A stretch of DNA of 64,000 nt. Origin: Verrucomicrobia bacterium IMCC26134 (lineage in GTDB: Bacteria; Verrucomicrobiota; Verrucomicrobiia; Opitutales; Opitutaceae). The stretch is from positions 2,155,501 to 2,219,500 of the forward strand of contig CP011265.1 of assembly GCA_000972765.1 (NCBI GenBank), read 5' to 3'. The notes below the pieces were generated by a model that was given only the letters and a program-made list of their open reading frames with translations, had not been told where the DNA came from and did not search any database. Of this stretch, positions 46,298 to 55,086 are shown piece after piece. A program made the position numbers and the translations under genes. Within the stretch, counting starts at the first letter, position 1; every line of letters starts with the position of its first letter.

Positions 46298-46341
46298 TCC
46301 TTCCCCTCTTCGATTTTTTAAAGCCCTACCATTTTACCGTC

Positions 46342-46890
46342 ATGTCATCATCCTTCACCAACGACGCCCAAGTTCGCATGAAAAAAGCCGTGGATCATAC
46401 CCTCCACGAGTTTTCCAACATCCACACCGGCAAGGCCAGCCCCTCCATGGTCGAGGGCATCATGGTCGAGGCCTACGGTGCCATGTCCCGCATCAAGGAT
46501 TGCGCGGCCATCAGCACGCCAGACCCGCGCATGATTCTCATCACGCCTTGGGATCGCAGCCTCACCCAGTCTATCGCCAAGGGTATCCAGATCGCCAATC
46601 TCGGCTTTAATCCTTCGGTCGATGGCCAGGTGGTCCGCGTGCCCTTGGCCGATATGAGCCGCGAGCGTCGCCAAGAGTTTGTCAAAGTCGCCCAACGCCT
46701 GGCCGAAGAGGGCCGCGTTCATGTGCGCAATGTCCGCCGCGATGTGATGGAGGCGGTGAAAAAAGCAAAGCTCCCGGAAGACGACGCCAAACGAACCGAG
46801 AAAGAGATTCAAACGCTTACCGACAAGTCCATCGAGGAGATCAACAAGCACCTCGCCACAAAGGAAAAGGATCTGCTCACCGTAGGCTGA
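46342..46890 (+). CDS. frr: Ribosome recycling factor
   Basis: RRF splits terminated ribosomes together with EF-G. This 182-residue protein has the two-domain L shape: domain I helices (MKKAVDHTLHEFSNIHTGKA; SPSMVEGIMVEAYGAMS) and the connecting KDCAAISTPDPRMILITPWD and YDRS-like region, then domain I again with RRDVMEAVKKAKLPEDDAKR. Size and order (44 bases after pyrH) are normal. Confidence 0.95.
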   Translation: MSSSFTNDAQVRMKKAVDHTLHEFSNIHTGKASPSMVEGIMVEAYGAMSRIKDCAAISTPDPRMILITPWDRSLTQSIAKGIQIANLGFNPSVDGQVVRVPLADMSRERRQEFVKVAQRLAEEGRVHVRNVRRDVMEAVKKAKLPEDDAKRTEKEIQTLTDKSIEEINKHLATKEKDLLTVG

Positions 46891-46900
46891 GCTTTGGAGT

Positions 46901-46918
46901 GCGGAGCCCGGGCTCCGC
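46901..46918. repeat. Perfect palindrome GCGGAGCC-CG-GGCTCCGC
   Basis: Eight-base arms around CG between frr and proB, followed by Ts and then a second inverted repeat (GGCGAG...CTCGCC, 46927-46944). It may reduce readthrough into proB, or form a leader hairpin. It lies inside the frame if the proB start were at the GTG at 46899. Confidence 0.6.
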
Positions 46919-46970
46919 TTTCGCTGGCGAGCCTCCACTCGCCGCCGCCGCACCCCCTCCTCCACCAGCC

Positions 46971-48080
46971 GTGCCCTCACCGGTAAATCCTGCCCCCCGC
47001 CGCATCGTCGTGAAGTTGGGGACCGGCGTCCTCACGCACGGGATCGGTCAACTCAATACGGCCCGCATCTCCGCCCTTGCCGCCGCCATCTCCGCCATGC
47101 GCAGCGCGGGCACCGAGGTCATCGTGGTGTCCTCTGGCGCCGTTGGCCTCGGCATGGGCCGTCTCGGTCTCAAAAAGAAGCCTTCCGACGTCTCCCGCAA
47201 GCAGGCCTGCGCAGCCATCGGCCAATCCTTGCTGATGCAAACCTGGCAAGCCGCGTTCGACCCGCAGCAGGCCACCGTGGCCCAGGTGTTGCTGACGCAC
47301 GAAGACCTCCGTTCCCGCGCCAGACACTTGGGCGTCAAAGCCTGCCTCGAGGAACTCCTTCGCTACGGTGTCATCCCGGTTATAAACGAAAACGACACCG
47401 TCTCCGCCGCCGAAATCAAATTCGGCGACAACGACACCCTTTCCGCCCTCGTCGCCGGTCTCGTCGGTGCCCAGCACCTCGTCATCCTCTCCACCGCGCC
47501 CGGCCTCATCGATATGAAGGGCACGGGAAAGATCCTCCCCGTGGTGGAAAAAATAACACCCGAGATCGAAGCCATGGCCGGCGGCACCACGGACATCACC
47601 GCCACCGGCGGCATGATTTCAAAAATCACCGCAGCGAAAATCGCCCTGCGCGCCGGTTGCGGTGTGTTTATCGCCAGCGGGGCTGAACCTGATATCCTCG
47701 CCCGCATCTTTTCCGGACAAAATCCCGGCACTTACTTCGTGCCTTCGGGAGTGCCCTTGGAGTCCAAAAAACGCTGGATCGCCTACTACCAGCGCCCCAC
47801 CGCATCTCTAATGGTAAACGCGGATGCCGTGCCCGCCATCTGTAACCAAGGCCGGAGCCTTCTAGCCATCGGTATTGCCGAGGTGCGAGGTGCTTTTTCC
47901 CCCGGCGATATCGTTAATGTCCTCGCGCCCGACGGCAGCGTTATAGCCCGTGGCGAGGTCACCTTTGCCGACGGCGATGTCCGGCGCATCGCGGGACGTC
48001 CCAGCGAAGCCATCCAGCCCCTGTATCCGGCCCGTCGTCATCTCGAGGTGATCCACCGTGACAATCTGGTGGTGCTGTAA
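46971..48080 (+). CDS. proB: Glutamate 5-kinase with PUA domain
   Basis: First step of proline synthesis, phosphorylating glutamate. From the GTG at 46971 (MPSPVNPAPRRIVVKLGTG) it has 369 residues; the GTG at 46899 would add 24 Pro/Ala-rich residues and seems less likely. KLGTGVLTHGIGQLNTARI, VVSSGAVGLGMGRLGL, PVINENDTVSAAEIKFGDND and LSTAPGLIDMKGTG are the kinase motifs. The C-terminal PUA domain begins near VPLESKKRWIAYYQ and ends RRHLEVIHRDNLVVL. ProA is not seen in the window. Confidence 0.92.
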   Translation: MPSPVNPAPRRIVVKLGTGVLTHGIGQLNTARISALAAAISAMRSAGTEVIVVSSGAVGLGMGRLGLKKKPSDVSRKQACAAIGQSLLMQTWQAAFDPQQATVAQVLLTHEDLRSRARHLGVKACLEELLRYGVIPVINENDTVSAAEIKFGDNDTLSALVAGLVGAQHLVILSTAPGLIDMKGTGKILPVVEKITPEIEAMAGGTTDITATGGMISKITAAKIALRAGCGVFIASGAEPDILARIFSGQNPGTYFVPSGVPLESKKRWIAYYQRPTASLMVNADAVPAICNQGRSLLAIGIAEVRGAFSPGDIVNVLAPDGSVIARGEVTFADGDVRRIAGRPSEAIQPLYPARRHLEVIHRDNLVVL

Positions 48081-48228
48081 GTTACCGCCCCATTTCCAAT
48101 CTTTTTTTGGCGACGGCCCTTCATTGGATTCAAGTTTTTTTTCGCACGCGGTTATAGCCTTTAGCGCGGAGTAATCTGTCCTTGCCAGTTAAGTTAAGTA
48201 GGTTTTTAACCCTATAGAGGAATCTTGT

Positions 48229-49347
48229 ATGCAACAACTCGCTCCCGATGATTCTAACGGTGTGACTAAGTGCCAATCCTACCCGGAAGCTAGGCTGCGT
48301 TCGGAATCACTCGGACACTACTTTGATTGCCTGCCCACAATGGTGCTCTTGTTAGATGACTCTCGGCGTATCGTTTTTCGCAATCAGGCTTTTATAACTT
48401 ATGCGAGGGAGCATGACTTGCCGTTTACTGATATGGGTTTCTTCACCGAGGGTCTGCATTGTCCCCATGGCATCAGATCCTCTGATCGCTGTGAGTTTGC
48501 CGAGGACTGCAATCTCTGCTCGTTGCACAAGATTGCCGACGCAGCCTACCAAGGTGCCTCCCTTGGACAAAATTGCCGCTTTATCGCCACGGACCGTGAA
48601 ACCATCGAATTGCGTTTTCACGCCACGCCCGCCTCGGTCGACGACGTGAGTGGTCACGTGCTCGTTTCAGCTCAGGACATCACCGTGGAGTGTCGCAATC
48701 AACTGCTGGCGCAGCTTTTTTTTCACGACCTGCTCAATACCGCCGGCGGACTCCATGGAATGGCTCAACTAATCTACTCCGCCCCTGATTGTGCAGCCGA
48801 GTTGAAGGATGACTTGTGCAGCATAGCCGAGTCGCTGGTCGAAGAACTTCATCAGTATCGTCTGCTACTCGACCAAGATAATGAGAAGCTCGAGCTATTG
48901 CTCCAACCCGCTTCGGCCGCAGCCCTTCTGCACGATGTGACGCAGACCTACTTGCATCATTCCGCCTGCCTAAATCGGCACATTGTGATCGCGCCAAGTT
49001 CGATCGATTTTACTTTTGAGACCGATCTGACCTTGATGCACCGAATCCTGGGTAATCTGGTCAAAAACGCCCTCGAGGCGTGCGCTGCCGGCGACACTAT
49101 TGAGCTAGGCGCAAGGCGCGAACACGGGTTCAACCTCTTCTGGTGCCACAACCCCCAGATCATACCTCCGTCCATGCAACGACACCTCTTCCTGCGTAGT
49201 TTCTCCACCAAGGGCGCAGGGCGGGGTCTTGGCACCTACAGCGTTAAGCTACTCACCGAGCATTACTTGGGTGGCCACGTCACCTTGCAATCGGAGGCCG
49301 GCACCGGCACCCGTTTCGAACTCGCCTTTCCCTGTGCAGGTGCGTGA
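48229..49347 (+). CDS. Orphan sensor histidine kinase with Cys-rich PAS domain
   Basis: A 372-residue soluble kinase. Residues about 35-150 form a PAS domain (LPTMVLLLDDSRRIVFRNQ) with four Cys in a cluster: HCPHGIRSSDRCEFAEDC then NLC, spacing C-x9-C-x5-C-x2-C. This could bind metal or an Fe-S cluster, or sense redox. The dimerisation/phosphoacceptor region is FFHDLLNTAGGLHG; the His is the likely phosphorylation site. The ATPase domain has LGNLVKNALEAC (N box), STKGAGRGLGTYSVKLL and ETG-type G box SEAGTGTRFELAF. No response regulator is beside it. A GAGGAA ribosome site precedes the ATG. Confidence 0.85.
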   Translation: MQQLAPDDSNGVTKCQSYPEARLRSESLGHYFDCLPTMVLLLDDSRRIVFRNQAFITYAREHDLPFTDMGFFTEGLHCPHGIRSSDRCEFAEDCNLCSLHKIADAAYQGASLGQNCRFIATDRETIELRFHATPASVDDVSGHVLVSAQDITVECRNQLLAQLFFHDLLNTAGGLHGMAQLIYSAPDCAAELKDDLCSIAESLVEELHQYRLLLDQDNEKLELLLQPASAAALLHDVTQTYLHHSACLNRHIVIAPSSIDFTFETDLTLMHRILGNLVKNALEACAAGDTIELGARREHGFNLFWCHNPQIIPPSMQRHLFLRSFSTKGAGRGLGTYSVKLLTEHYLGGHVTLQSEAGTGTRFELAFPCAGA

Positions 49348-49353
49348 GCGAGG

Positions 49354-50049
49354 CTAGCCGCGCTCCATTGCCGCCAGTAACTTGGCCAGAAGCGCGCTCG
49401 CCGAGCGTGCGTGCTCATAGGCGCCGGCAGTGATCGTCTCCGCTCCTTGAATCCAGCGCCCGCGTCCACTCAACTCGTTCGCGCAGGCAGCGACTATATT
49501 TTCCACGGCTGCAGCTCCCATCTCGAGGTGAAACTGCAGGCCGAGCACTCGCTCGCCAAAGCAGAACGCCTGCTGTGCGCAACCGGTGCTCTCCGCCAAC
49601 CGTGTCGCCCCCTGAGGCAGGGTAAAGGTGTCCCCGTGCCAGTGCAGCACCATGGTTTCGGAAGGAAACGCATAACGTGAGGCAGCGCCTTCAGGCACCG
49701 CTCCGACCGGCCACCAGCCGATTTCGCGCTGCGGGTTTTGCATCACCTTGCCGCCTAGCACATCCGCGATGAGTTGCGCTCCGAGGCACACCCCCAAGAC
49801 CCGGACTCCACGATCAACCGCGGCTGCGATCGCGGCCTTTTCCGCTATCAACCAGGGGTGGTCACGGTGCTGATAGATGTTCATCGGTCCGCCCATCACG
49901 ATCAACCACTCGCACGCCGCCGCCTCCTCTCCGGCGCCTTCGCCCGCCCACCAGCGCGTCGCGCTCGTCTCATGACCACGCGCCCTCAGCCAGGCCTCGA
50001 TTAAACCAAGCCCCTCGAACTCCACGTGTTGAAACCAGTGCACCTTCAT
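49354..50049 (-). CDS. Class I glutamine amidotransferase (GMP synthase-like domain)
   Basis: From the ATG at 50049 (MKVHWFQHVEFEGLGLIEAW) it has 231 residues; an earlier ATG at 50076 would add nine. Nucleophile Cys is in GVCLGAQLIADVLGG and the catalytic His-x-Glu is in GLQFHLEMG; oxyanion-region GGPMNIYQHRDHPW is present. The enzyme removes ammonia from glutamine or acts as a related gamma-glutamyl hydrolase. Its start is divergent from the helicase gene. Confidence 0.82.
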   Translation of the reverse strand: MKVHWFQHVEFEGLGLIEAWLRARGHETSATRWWAGEGAGEEAAACEWLIVMGGPMNIYQHRDHPWLIAEKAAIAAAVDRGVRVLGVCLGAQLIADVLGGKVMQNPQREIGWWPVGAVPEGAASRYAFPSETMVLHWHGDTFTLPQGATRLAESTGCAQQAFCFGERVLGLQFHLEMGAAAVENIVAACANELSGRGRWIQGAETITAGAYEHARSASALLAKLLAAMERG

Positions 50050-50168
50050 AGGCGGATCAGAGTTGGTCCGGCTCAAATGGCCAATCGCTTTCCATGCCTT
50101 CCCTGAATTTCACCTGCTTTGGGCTTTGCCTAGCGCCGCGCTTCACCGACTTTGTCACCAAACGCTCC

Positions 50169-52181
50169 ATGGATTATCCCCTCGATCATACGCCCGATAC
50201 CGGCCCCGGATTTCCGCCCATCGATTTTCGTGCCGAGCTTAACGACGAGCAATTCGCCGCCGTCACCGCCGAGCCCGGTCCTTTGCTCGTGCTCGCCGGC
50301 GCGGGCTCGGGCAAGACCCGAACCCTGACTTATCGCGTCGCCTACCTGCTCTCCATGGGCGTGCGCCCCGGCGACATTCTGCTGCTCACCTTCACCAACA
50401 AGGCCGCCAAGGAAATGCTAGCCCGGGTCGAGCACCTCACCGGAGTCGAACCCCGCCGCTTCTGGGGTGGCACATTCCACTCCATCGGGGCCCGTATCCT
50501 CCGCATGTATGGCGACGCCCTCGGTCTGCCGAAAAACTCCACCATCCTCGACGCCGACGAATCCGAGTCTCTGCTCAAGTCCGCCGTGGAGGCGTCAGAC
50601 AAGATTTTCTTCAAGGACAAGACCCACCCCAAGCCCGGCCCGCTGTTTTCCGTCATCTCCCTCGCCCGCAATACCCGCCAGAGCATCGCCGAGACCATTT
50701 CGCGCAACTTCCCCCAATACAACGAGCTCGCCGGGCGCATCCCCGCTTTCGCCGCCGCCTACGCCGCGAGCAAGCGCGAGCAGAACGTGCTCGATTACGA
50801 CGATCTGCTCGAGCTCTGGCTGGAGCTTCTCATCAAGGCCCCCGACATCGCCACCTACTTCTCCACCCGGTTCCGCCATGTGCTGGTGGATGAGTATCAG
50901 GATACGAATACGCTCCAGTCCGAAATCGTGGACCGCATGGGCGCCCACCACTGCATTATGGCCGTCGGCGATGACGCCCAGTGCATCTACTCATGGCGCG
51001 GGGCGAATTTCGAAAACATCATGACTTTTCCCGACCGGCACGCGGACACCGCCTTGCACCGGATCGAGACCAACTACCGCTCCACCCCGCAGATCCTCGC
51101 CCTCGCCAACGGCGTGCTCGAGGCCCAGCCCAAGGGCCGCCACTTCGAGAAGGAGCTCCGGGCCGCCCGGGGCAACTCCAAGAAGCCCTACCTCGTCCAG
51201 GCGATGGATGACCGCGAACAGGCCGAGTTCATCATCAAACGCGTGCGCTCCCTGATAGAAGACGACGGCGTGTCTCCATCCGAAATCGCCGTGCTCTACC
51301 GTTCGCACTTCATCGCGCTCGAAACCCAGCTTTCCCTCTCCCGGGCCGGTGTGCCCTACACCATCACCAGCGGCGTGAAGTTTTTTGAACGCCAGCACGT
51401 GCGCGATCTCATCGCGTTGATAAACTTCGTCTACAATCCGGCCAACACCCTCGCGTGGGAACGCCTCGTTTCACTGCTCCCCAAGGTCGGAGAAAAGGGC
51501 GCGGCTAAAATCCACGCCGCCGCGCTCGACCACGCCAAGCTTCTCCGCCTCGACTTCGTGGACGCCCTCGCCAGCGACGACGTAGCGGCCAAGGTGCCCA
51601 AGGATGCGAAGGAAGACTGGCCCCAGTTTTGCGCCTCCCTGCGCGAAGTCGCCCAGGCCATGCGCGAGGCCAAACCCGCCCGCGCCATCGAACTCGCGAT
51701 CGATGGCTGGTATGGCGACCACATGAAGGGCGCCTACGCAGACTACACCGACCGGCTCGATGAGTTGAAGGCCTTGGTCGGCTTCGCCTCCCGCTACGAC
51801 GAGATGCAGGAACTTCTGTCCCAGATCGTTCTGCTCAACGGCGAGACCAGCGACCGCTCCGTCGCGCCGGATTTGGAAAGCATCAAACTCACCACCGTGC
51901 ATCAGGCCAAGGGGCTGGAATACGATGTGGTGTTTGTCATCGGCCTTGCCGACGGCATGTTTCCCGGACGCCGCTCCATCGAGGACAACGACGTGGAGGA
52001 GGAGCGCCGACTCTTTTACGTGGCGGTTACCCGCGCGAAAAACGAGCTCTACCTCTGCTACCCCAAGATCGCCTCGCGCGCAGGTCCCGGCGGCATGATG
52101 CTAAACCCCAGCCGCTTCCTCACCGAGCTACCCTCGCACCTTTACGACACCCTGCGCATCAAACGACAGTTCGGCTGGTGA
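50169..52181 (+). CDS. UvrD/PcrA/Rep-family ATP-dependent DNA helicase
   Basis: A 670-residue superfamily 1 helicase unwinding DNA in repair or replication restart. Motifs in order: Q motif LNDEQFAAVTAEPGP, Walker A LAGAGSGKTRTLTYRV (about residues 40-55), TFTNKAAKEM, Walker B VLVDEYQDTN, DDAQCIYSWRGA (III), ETNYRSTPQIL (IV), LTTVHQAKGLEYDVVFV (V) and EERRLFYVAVTRAK (VI). Start at 50169 (MDYPLDHTPDTGPG); a start at 50094 would add 25 residues lacking support. UvrD, PcrA or Rep cannot be distinguished here. Confidence 0.92.
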   Translation: MDYPLDHTPDTGPGFPPIDFRAELNDEQFAAVTAEPGPLLVLAGAGSGKTRTLTYRVAYLLSMGVRPGDILLLTFTNKAAKEMLARVEHLTGVEPRRFWGGTFHSIGARILRMYGDALGLPKNSTILDADESESLLKSAVEASDKIFFKDKTHPKPGPLFSVISLARNTRQSIAETISRNFPQYNELAGRIPAFAAAYAASKREQNVLDYDDLLELWLELLIKAPDIATYFSTRFRHVLVDEYQDTNTLQSEIVDRMGAHHCIMAVGDDAQCIYSWRGANFENIMTFPDRHADTALHRIETNYRSTPQILALANGVLEAQPKGRHFEKELRAARGNSKKPYLVQAMDDREQAEFIIKRVRSLIEDDGVSPSEIAVLYRSHFIALETQLSLSRAGVPYTITSGVKFFERQHVRDLIALINFVYNPANTLAWERLVSLLPKVGEKGAAKIHAAALDHAKLLRLDFVDALASDDVAAKVPKDAKEDWPQFCASLREVAQAMREAKPARAIELAIDGWYGDHMKGAYADYTDRLDELKALVGFASRYDEMQELLSQIVLLNGETSDRSVAPDLESIKLTTVHQAKGLEYDVVFVIGLADGMFPGRRSIEDNDVEEERRLFYVAVTRAKNELYLCYPKIASRAGPGGMMLNPSRFLTELPSHLYDTLRIKRQFGW

Positions 52182-52396
52182 TCCCTGGCAGGGACTTCAG
52201 GTTGGGCATAAGCCCTCCCCTGCTCTACCCGCAGGGACCTTTGACGATACACGACAGGTCTCTTCAGCAATGGAACTTGAGCCCTACCTTGGCAGTATGC
52301 ACGCAACACCCAGCGATAGAGCCTGGGAGTCAGCTTAGGCCAGAGGGTCATTTTCATCCCGGCCGAGTGCATCCTCGCAGTCGCCCCAAAACACAG

Positions 52397-52451
52397 TGAA
52401 GCAGGTTTTATGCTCACCGCTAATATACCCGCTTGCCAGAAACCTGCTTCA
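52397..52451 (+). promoter_or_regulatory. 12-bp inverted repeat hiding the kinase start codon
   Basis: TGAAGCAGGTTT (52397-52408) and AAACCTGCTTCA (52440-52451) are perfectly complementary around 31 bases. The last base of the right arm is the A of the ATG chosen for the Ser/Thr kinase. In RNA this could sequester the start region, which also lacks a clear ribosome site. It may therefore be a translational or transcription control hairpin, or an operator. Confidence 0.5.
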
Positions 52452-53401
52452 TGGTTTGGTGTTTTCTCGTGGCCGCGATAAAACACATATTCAACGAGCT
52501 TCACTACGAGATGGTTAGGACTGTCGCCGAGGGCGGCATGGGCGTCGTATACGAGGCCGTTCAACACGGAGCAGGGCAATTCAGCAAGACGGTGGCAGTG
52601 AAGCTCATTCGCGAGGAATACTCCACTATACCGGAGTTCCAAAACAACTTCATCGGTGAGGCCCGTCTGGTCGCCGACCTTATCCACACCAATATCGTCC
52701 AGACCTACCATCTTGGCATGATCGGAGGTCAGTATTTCATGGTGATGGAATACGTGAATGGCGTGAATCTCGAGCAATTGCTTGAACGCCATGCCGCGAA
52801 GAACCGGGTGATACCGGTCGATCTGGCCGTGTTCATCGTTTCCCGCGTTGCCCGCGGTCTCGCCTATGCCCACATCAAGTGCGACCGCGAAGGTCGTTTA
52901 CTGGGGATAGTCCATCGTGACATCGGTCCGAAGAACATCATGATCGCCCATGAGGGAGACGTAAAGCTGACCGACTTCGGCATCGCGAAGGCTCTTGACC
53001 TGATGTATAACGAGGAAGGCCAGGTGATCGCAGGCAAAGACGAATACCTTTCCCCTGAACAAGCCAACTACGCGGTTACCGACGCTCGCGCAGACCTTTT
53101 CCCCCTGGGCATCGTGCTCACCGAACTGCTCTTGGGGCGTAATATTTTCCGCAGTCACGACCGCCTCGAATCGCGCCACAACATACTTTCGCTGCCTATC
53201 CCGAAATTCTCCAGCCTGCGCCCGGAGATCGACCCCAAGCTTGAAGAGATTATCCAGAAAGCGCTGCAACGTGATCGCAATGATCGCTACCAAAGCGCCC
53301 ACGAAATGCTCAACGCCCTCGAGGTCTATCTCTACAGCGACGGCTACGGGCCTACCAACGAAAAACTCGGCGCCTACCTCCGAGAGTTGATGGCCCGCTA
53401 A
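52451..53401 (+). CDS. Serine/threonine protein kinase
   Basis: A eukaryote-like kinase of 316 residues from the ATG at 52451 (a TTG at 52433 would add six). Hanks motifs: glycine loop [17 protein letters not shown]-like [10 protein letters not shown] with the catalytic Lys, [15 protein letters not shown], catalytic loop [11 protein letters not shown] (HRD with Asn two later than usual), LTDFGIAKA, and [10 protein letters not shown] (Asp replaces the usual Thr or Ser in the activation segment). No transmembrane helix or PASTA domain. Lies 49 bases before rpoN and may be coregulated with it. Confidence 0.85.
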   Translation: MVWCFLVAAIKHIFNELHYEMVRTVAEGGMGVVYEAVQHGAGQFSKTVAVKLIREEYSTIPEFQNNFIGEARLVADLIHTNIVQTYHLGMIGGQYFMVMEYVNGVNLEQLLERHAAKNRVIPVDLAVFIVSRVARGLAYAHIKCDREGRLLGIVHRDIGPKNIMIAHEGDVKLTDFGIAKALDLMYNEEGQVIAGKDEYLSPEQANYAVTDARADLFPLGIVLTELLLGRNIFRSHDRLESRHNILSLPIPKFSSLRPEIDPKLEEIIQKALQRDRNDRYQSAHEMLNALEVYLYSDGYGPTNEKLGAYLRELMAR

Positions 53402-53450
53402 ACGGACCGCGCGCCACCCCTGCGCGCACCGTCTCCCTGCCACATCGATC

Positions 53451-54965
53451 ATGTGTGCCTCCGGTTTCAACCAGGATCTGCGCCAGCGCCAGAGCCAGTC
53501 TCTCGTCCTCGCGCCCCAGCTCAGGCAATCCCTGAAAATACTTCAGGTGGCCGCCTTGGATTTGCGCTCGGTAATCCAGGAAGAACTGGAAAGCAACCCC
53601 ACGCTCGAAGACGTCTCCAGCGAAACCGACAGTCTGGACGCCGCCGCTGATTCGTCGCAGGACGGCATTGACCAAGGCGCTGATGCCGACGACGGCTCGG
53701 ACGCATCGCCCGCACCCGATGCCGACGGCGATTCGGACGCCCCTGAATCACTCGATTTCAGCAAAGAATTCGACGTCCTCACCAAACTGGGCGACGACTG
53801 GCGCGACTACATGTCGGAAAATGCCGGCGCACAGCCGCACACCTCCGAAGACGCCGAACGCCGCCAGCACTTCTTCGATTCACTCGTCTCGGTTACCTCC
53901 TTGCAAGAGCACCTGCTCCGTCAGGCCGAGCTCATCGATACCACTCCGGATATTATCGCGGCGATTCAACACCTGGTAGGAGGCCTGGATGAACGCGGCT
54001 TCCTCACCCAGACCCCGGCCGACGCCGCACTTCAGGCCGGATTGCCGCTCGAAGCGACCCAAGAGGCCGCACGCCTGATCACCACCTTCGAACCCACCGG
54101 CATAGGCGCAGCCAACCTCGCGGAATGCCTGGTCCTTCAACTTATAGCCGCGGGCAAAGGCGATACGCTCGCCGCCAGGATCGTGCGCGACCACTTCGAC
54201 CTTCTCACGCGCCGCCGCATCCCCGATATCGCGCGCAAGACCGGGGTTCACACCGACGACGTCCAGGACGCCATCGAAGACATCGCCCGTCTCGACCCCG
54301 CCCCCGGCCGCAAGTTTGCCGACGACAACAATCGCGTGGTCATTCCCGACGTCACAATTGAGCAGGATGGTGATGAGTGGAAAATACACCTCAACAACGA
54401 CTACATCCCACGACTCCGTATTTCCAACACCTACAAGGAGATGATTGCCCGCGGCAGCATCACCAAGCAGGAAAGGGATTACCTGCGCGAGCGCATGCGC
54501 TCGGGCAAGTTCATCATCAACTCCATCGAGCAACGCCAGCAAACCATCGAACGCATCACCCGCGAGATCCTCAAGGTCCAGCGCGAGTTCTTTGAGGAGG
54601 GCGTGCATAAGCTGCGCCCCCTCACCATGACCCAGATTGCGGATGTAGTGGGTGTGCACGAAACGACCGTCAGTCGCGCCATCGCCAATAAATACATCCG
54701 CACTCCGCACGGCGTCTTCGACATGAAGTTTTTCTTCACCCCCGGCTATGCGAACGCCACCGGTGAATCGGTCTCGAACAAGAGCGTAAAGGAGATGCTC
54801 AACGAGCTCATCACTCTCGAGGACAAATCCCGCCCTCTCAGCGATCAGGAGCTCGTCGCCAAGCTTATGGCGAAGGGCATCAAAATCGCACGCCGCACGG
54901 TCGCCAAATATCGCGAGGAACTAGGTCAGCTGCCCAGTAACTTGCGCCGCGACTACACCGGTTAA
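53451..54965 (+). CDS. rpoN: RNA polymerase sigma-54 factor
   Basis: Directs RNA polymerase to -24/-12 promoters and needs AAA+ activators. This 504-residue protein has region I Gln-rich [19 protein letters not shown] near the N-terminus, then an acidic linker ([17 protein letters not shown]), the core-binding domain, the cross-linking and helix-turn-helix domain, and the RpoN box [10 protein letters not shown] near the C-terminus. The start at 53451 ([16 protein letters not shown]) is in keeping with family spacing. The upstream Ser/Thr kinase is 49 bases away. Confidence 0.93.
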   Translation: MCASGFNQDLRQRQSQSLVLAPQLRQSLKILQVAALDLRSVIQEELESNPTLEDVSSETDSLDAAADSSQDGIDQGADADDGSDASPAPDADGDSDAPESLDFSKEFDVLTKLGDDWRDYMSENAGAQPHTSEDAERRQHFFDSLVSVTSLQEHLLRQAELIDTTPDIIAAIQHLVGGLDERGFLTQTPADAALQAGLPLEATQEAARLITTFEPTGIGAANLAECLVLQLIAAGKGDTLAARIVRDHFDLLTRRRIPDIARKTGVHTDDVQDAIEDIARLDPAPGRKFADDNNRVVIPDVTIEQDGDEWKIHLNNDYIPRLRISNTYKEMIARGSITKQERDYLRERMRSGKFIINSIEQRQQTIERITREILKVQREFFEEGVHKLRPLTMTQIADVVGVHETTVSRAIANKYIRTPHGVFDMKFFFTPGYANATGESVSNKSVKEMLNELITLEDKSRPLSDQELVAKLMAKGIKIARRTVAKYREELGQLPSNLRRDYTG

Positions 54966-55020
54966 CAGGCTATTGCACCGTGACACGCCAAGCGCACGCG
55001 CAACGTGCCCTCCCCACTCA

Positions 55021-55041
55021 CCAACCTATGCGTTAGGTTGG
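55021..55041. promoter_or_regulatory. Inverted repeat CCAACCTA/TAGGTTGG before the GH3 gene
   Basis: Perfect 8-base arms (55021-55028, 55034-55041) with a 5-base centre, 45 bases before the GH3 ATG. There is no following T-run, so an operator is more likely than a terminator; the regulator is not known. Confidence 0.4.
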
Positions 55042-55086
55042 ACCCCACTCCGACTGCCCGCCCTGCCACTCACCGCTCCGCGCTCC

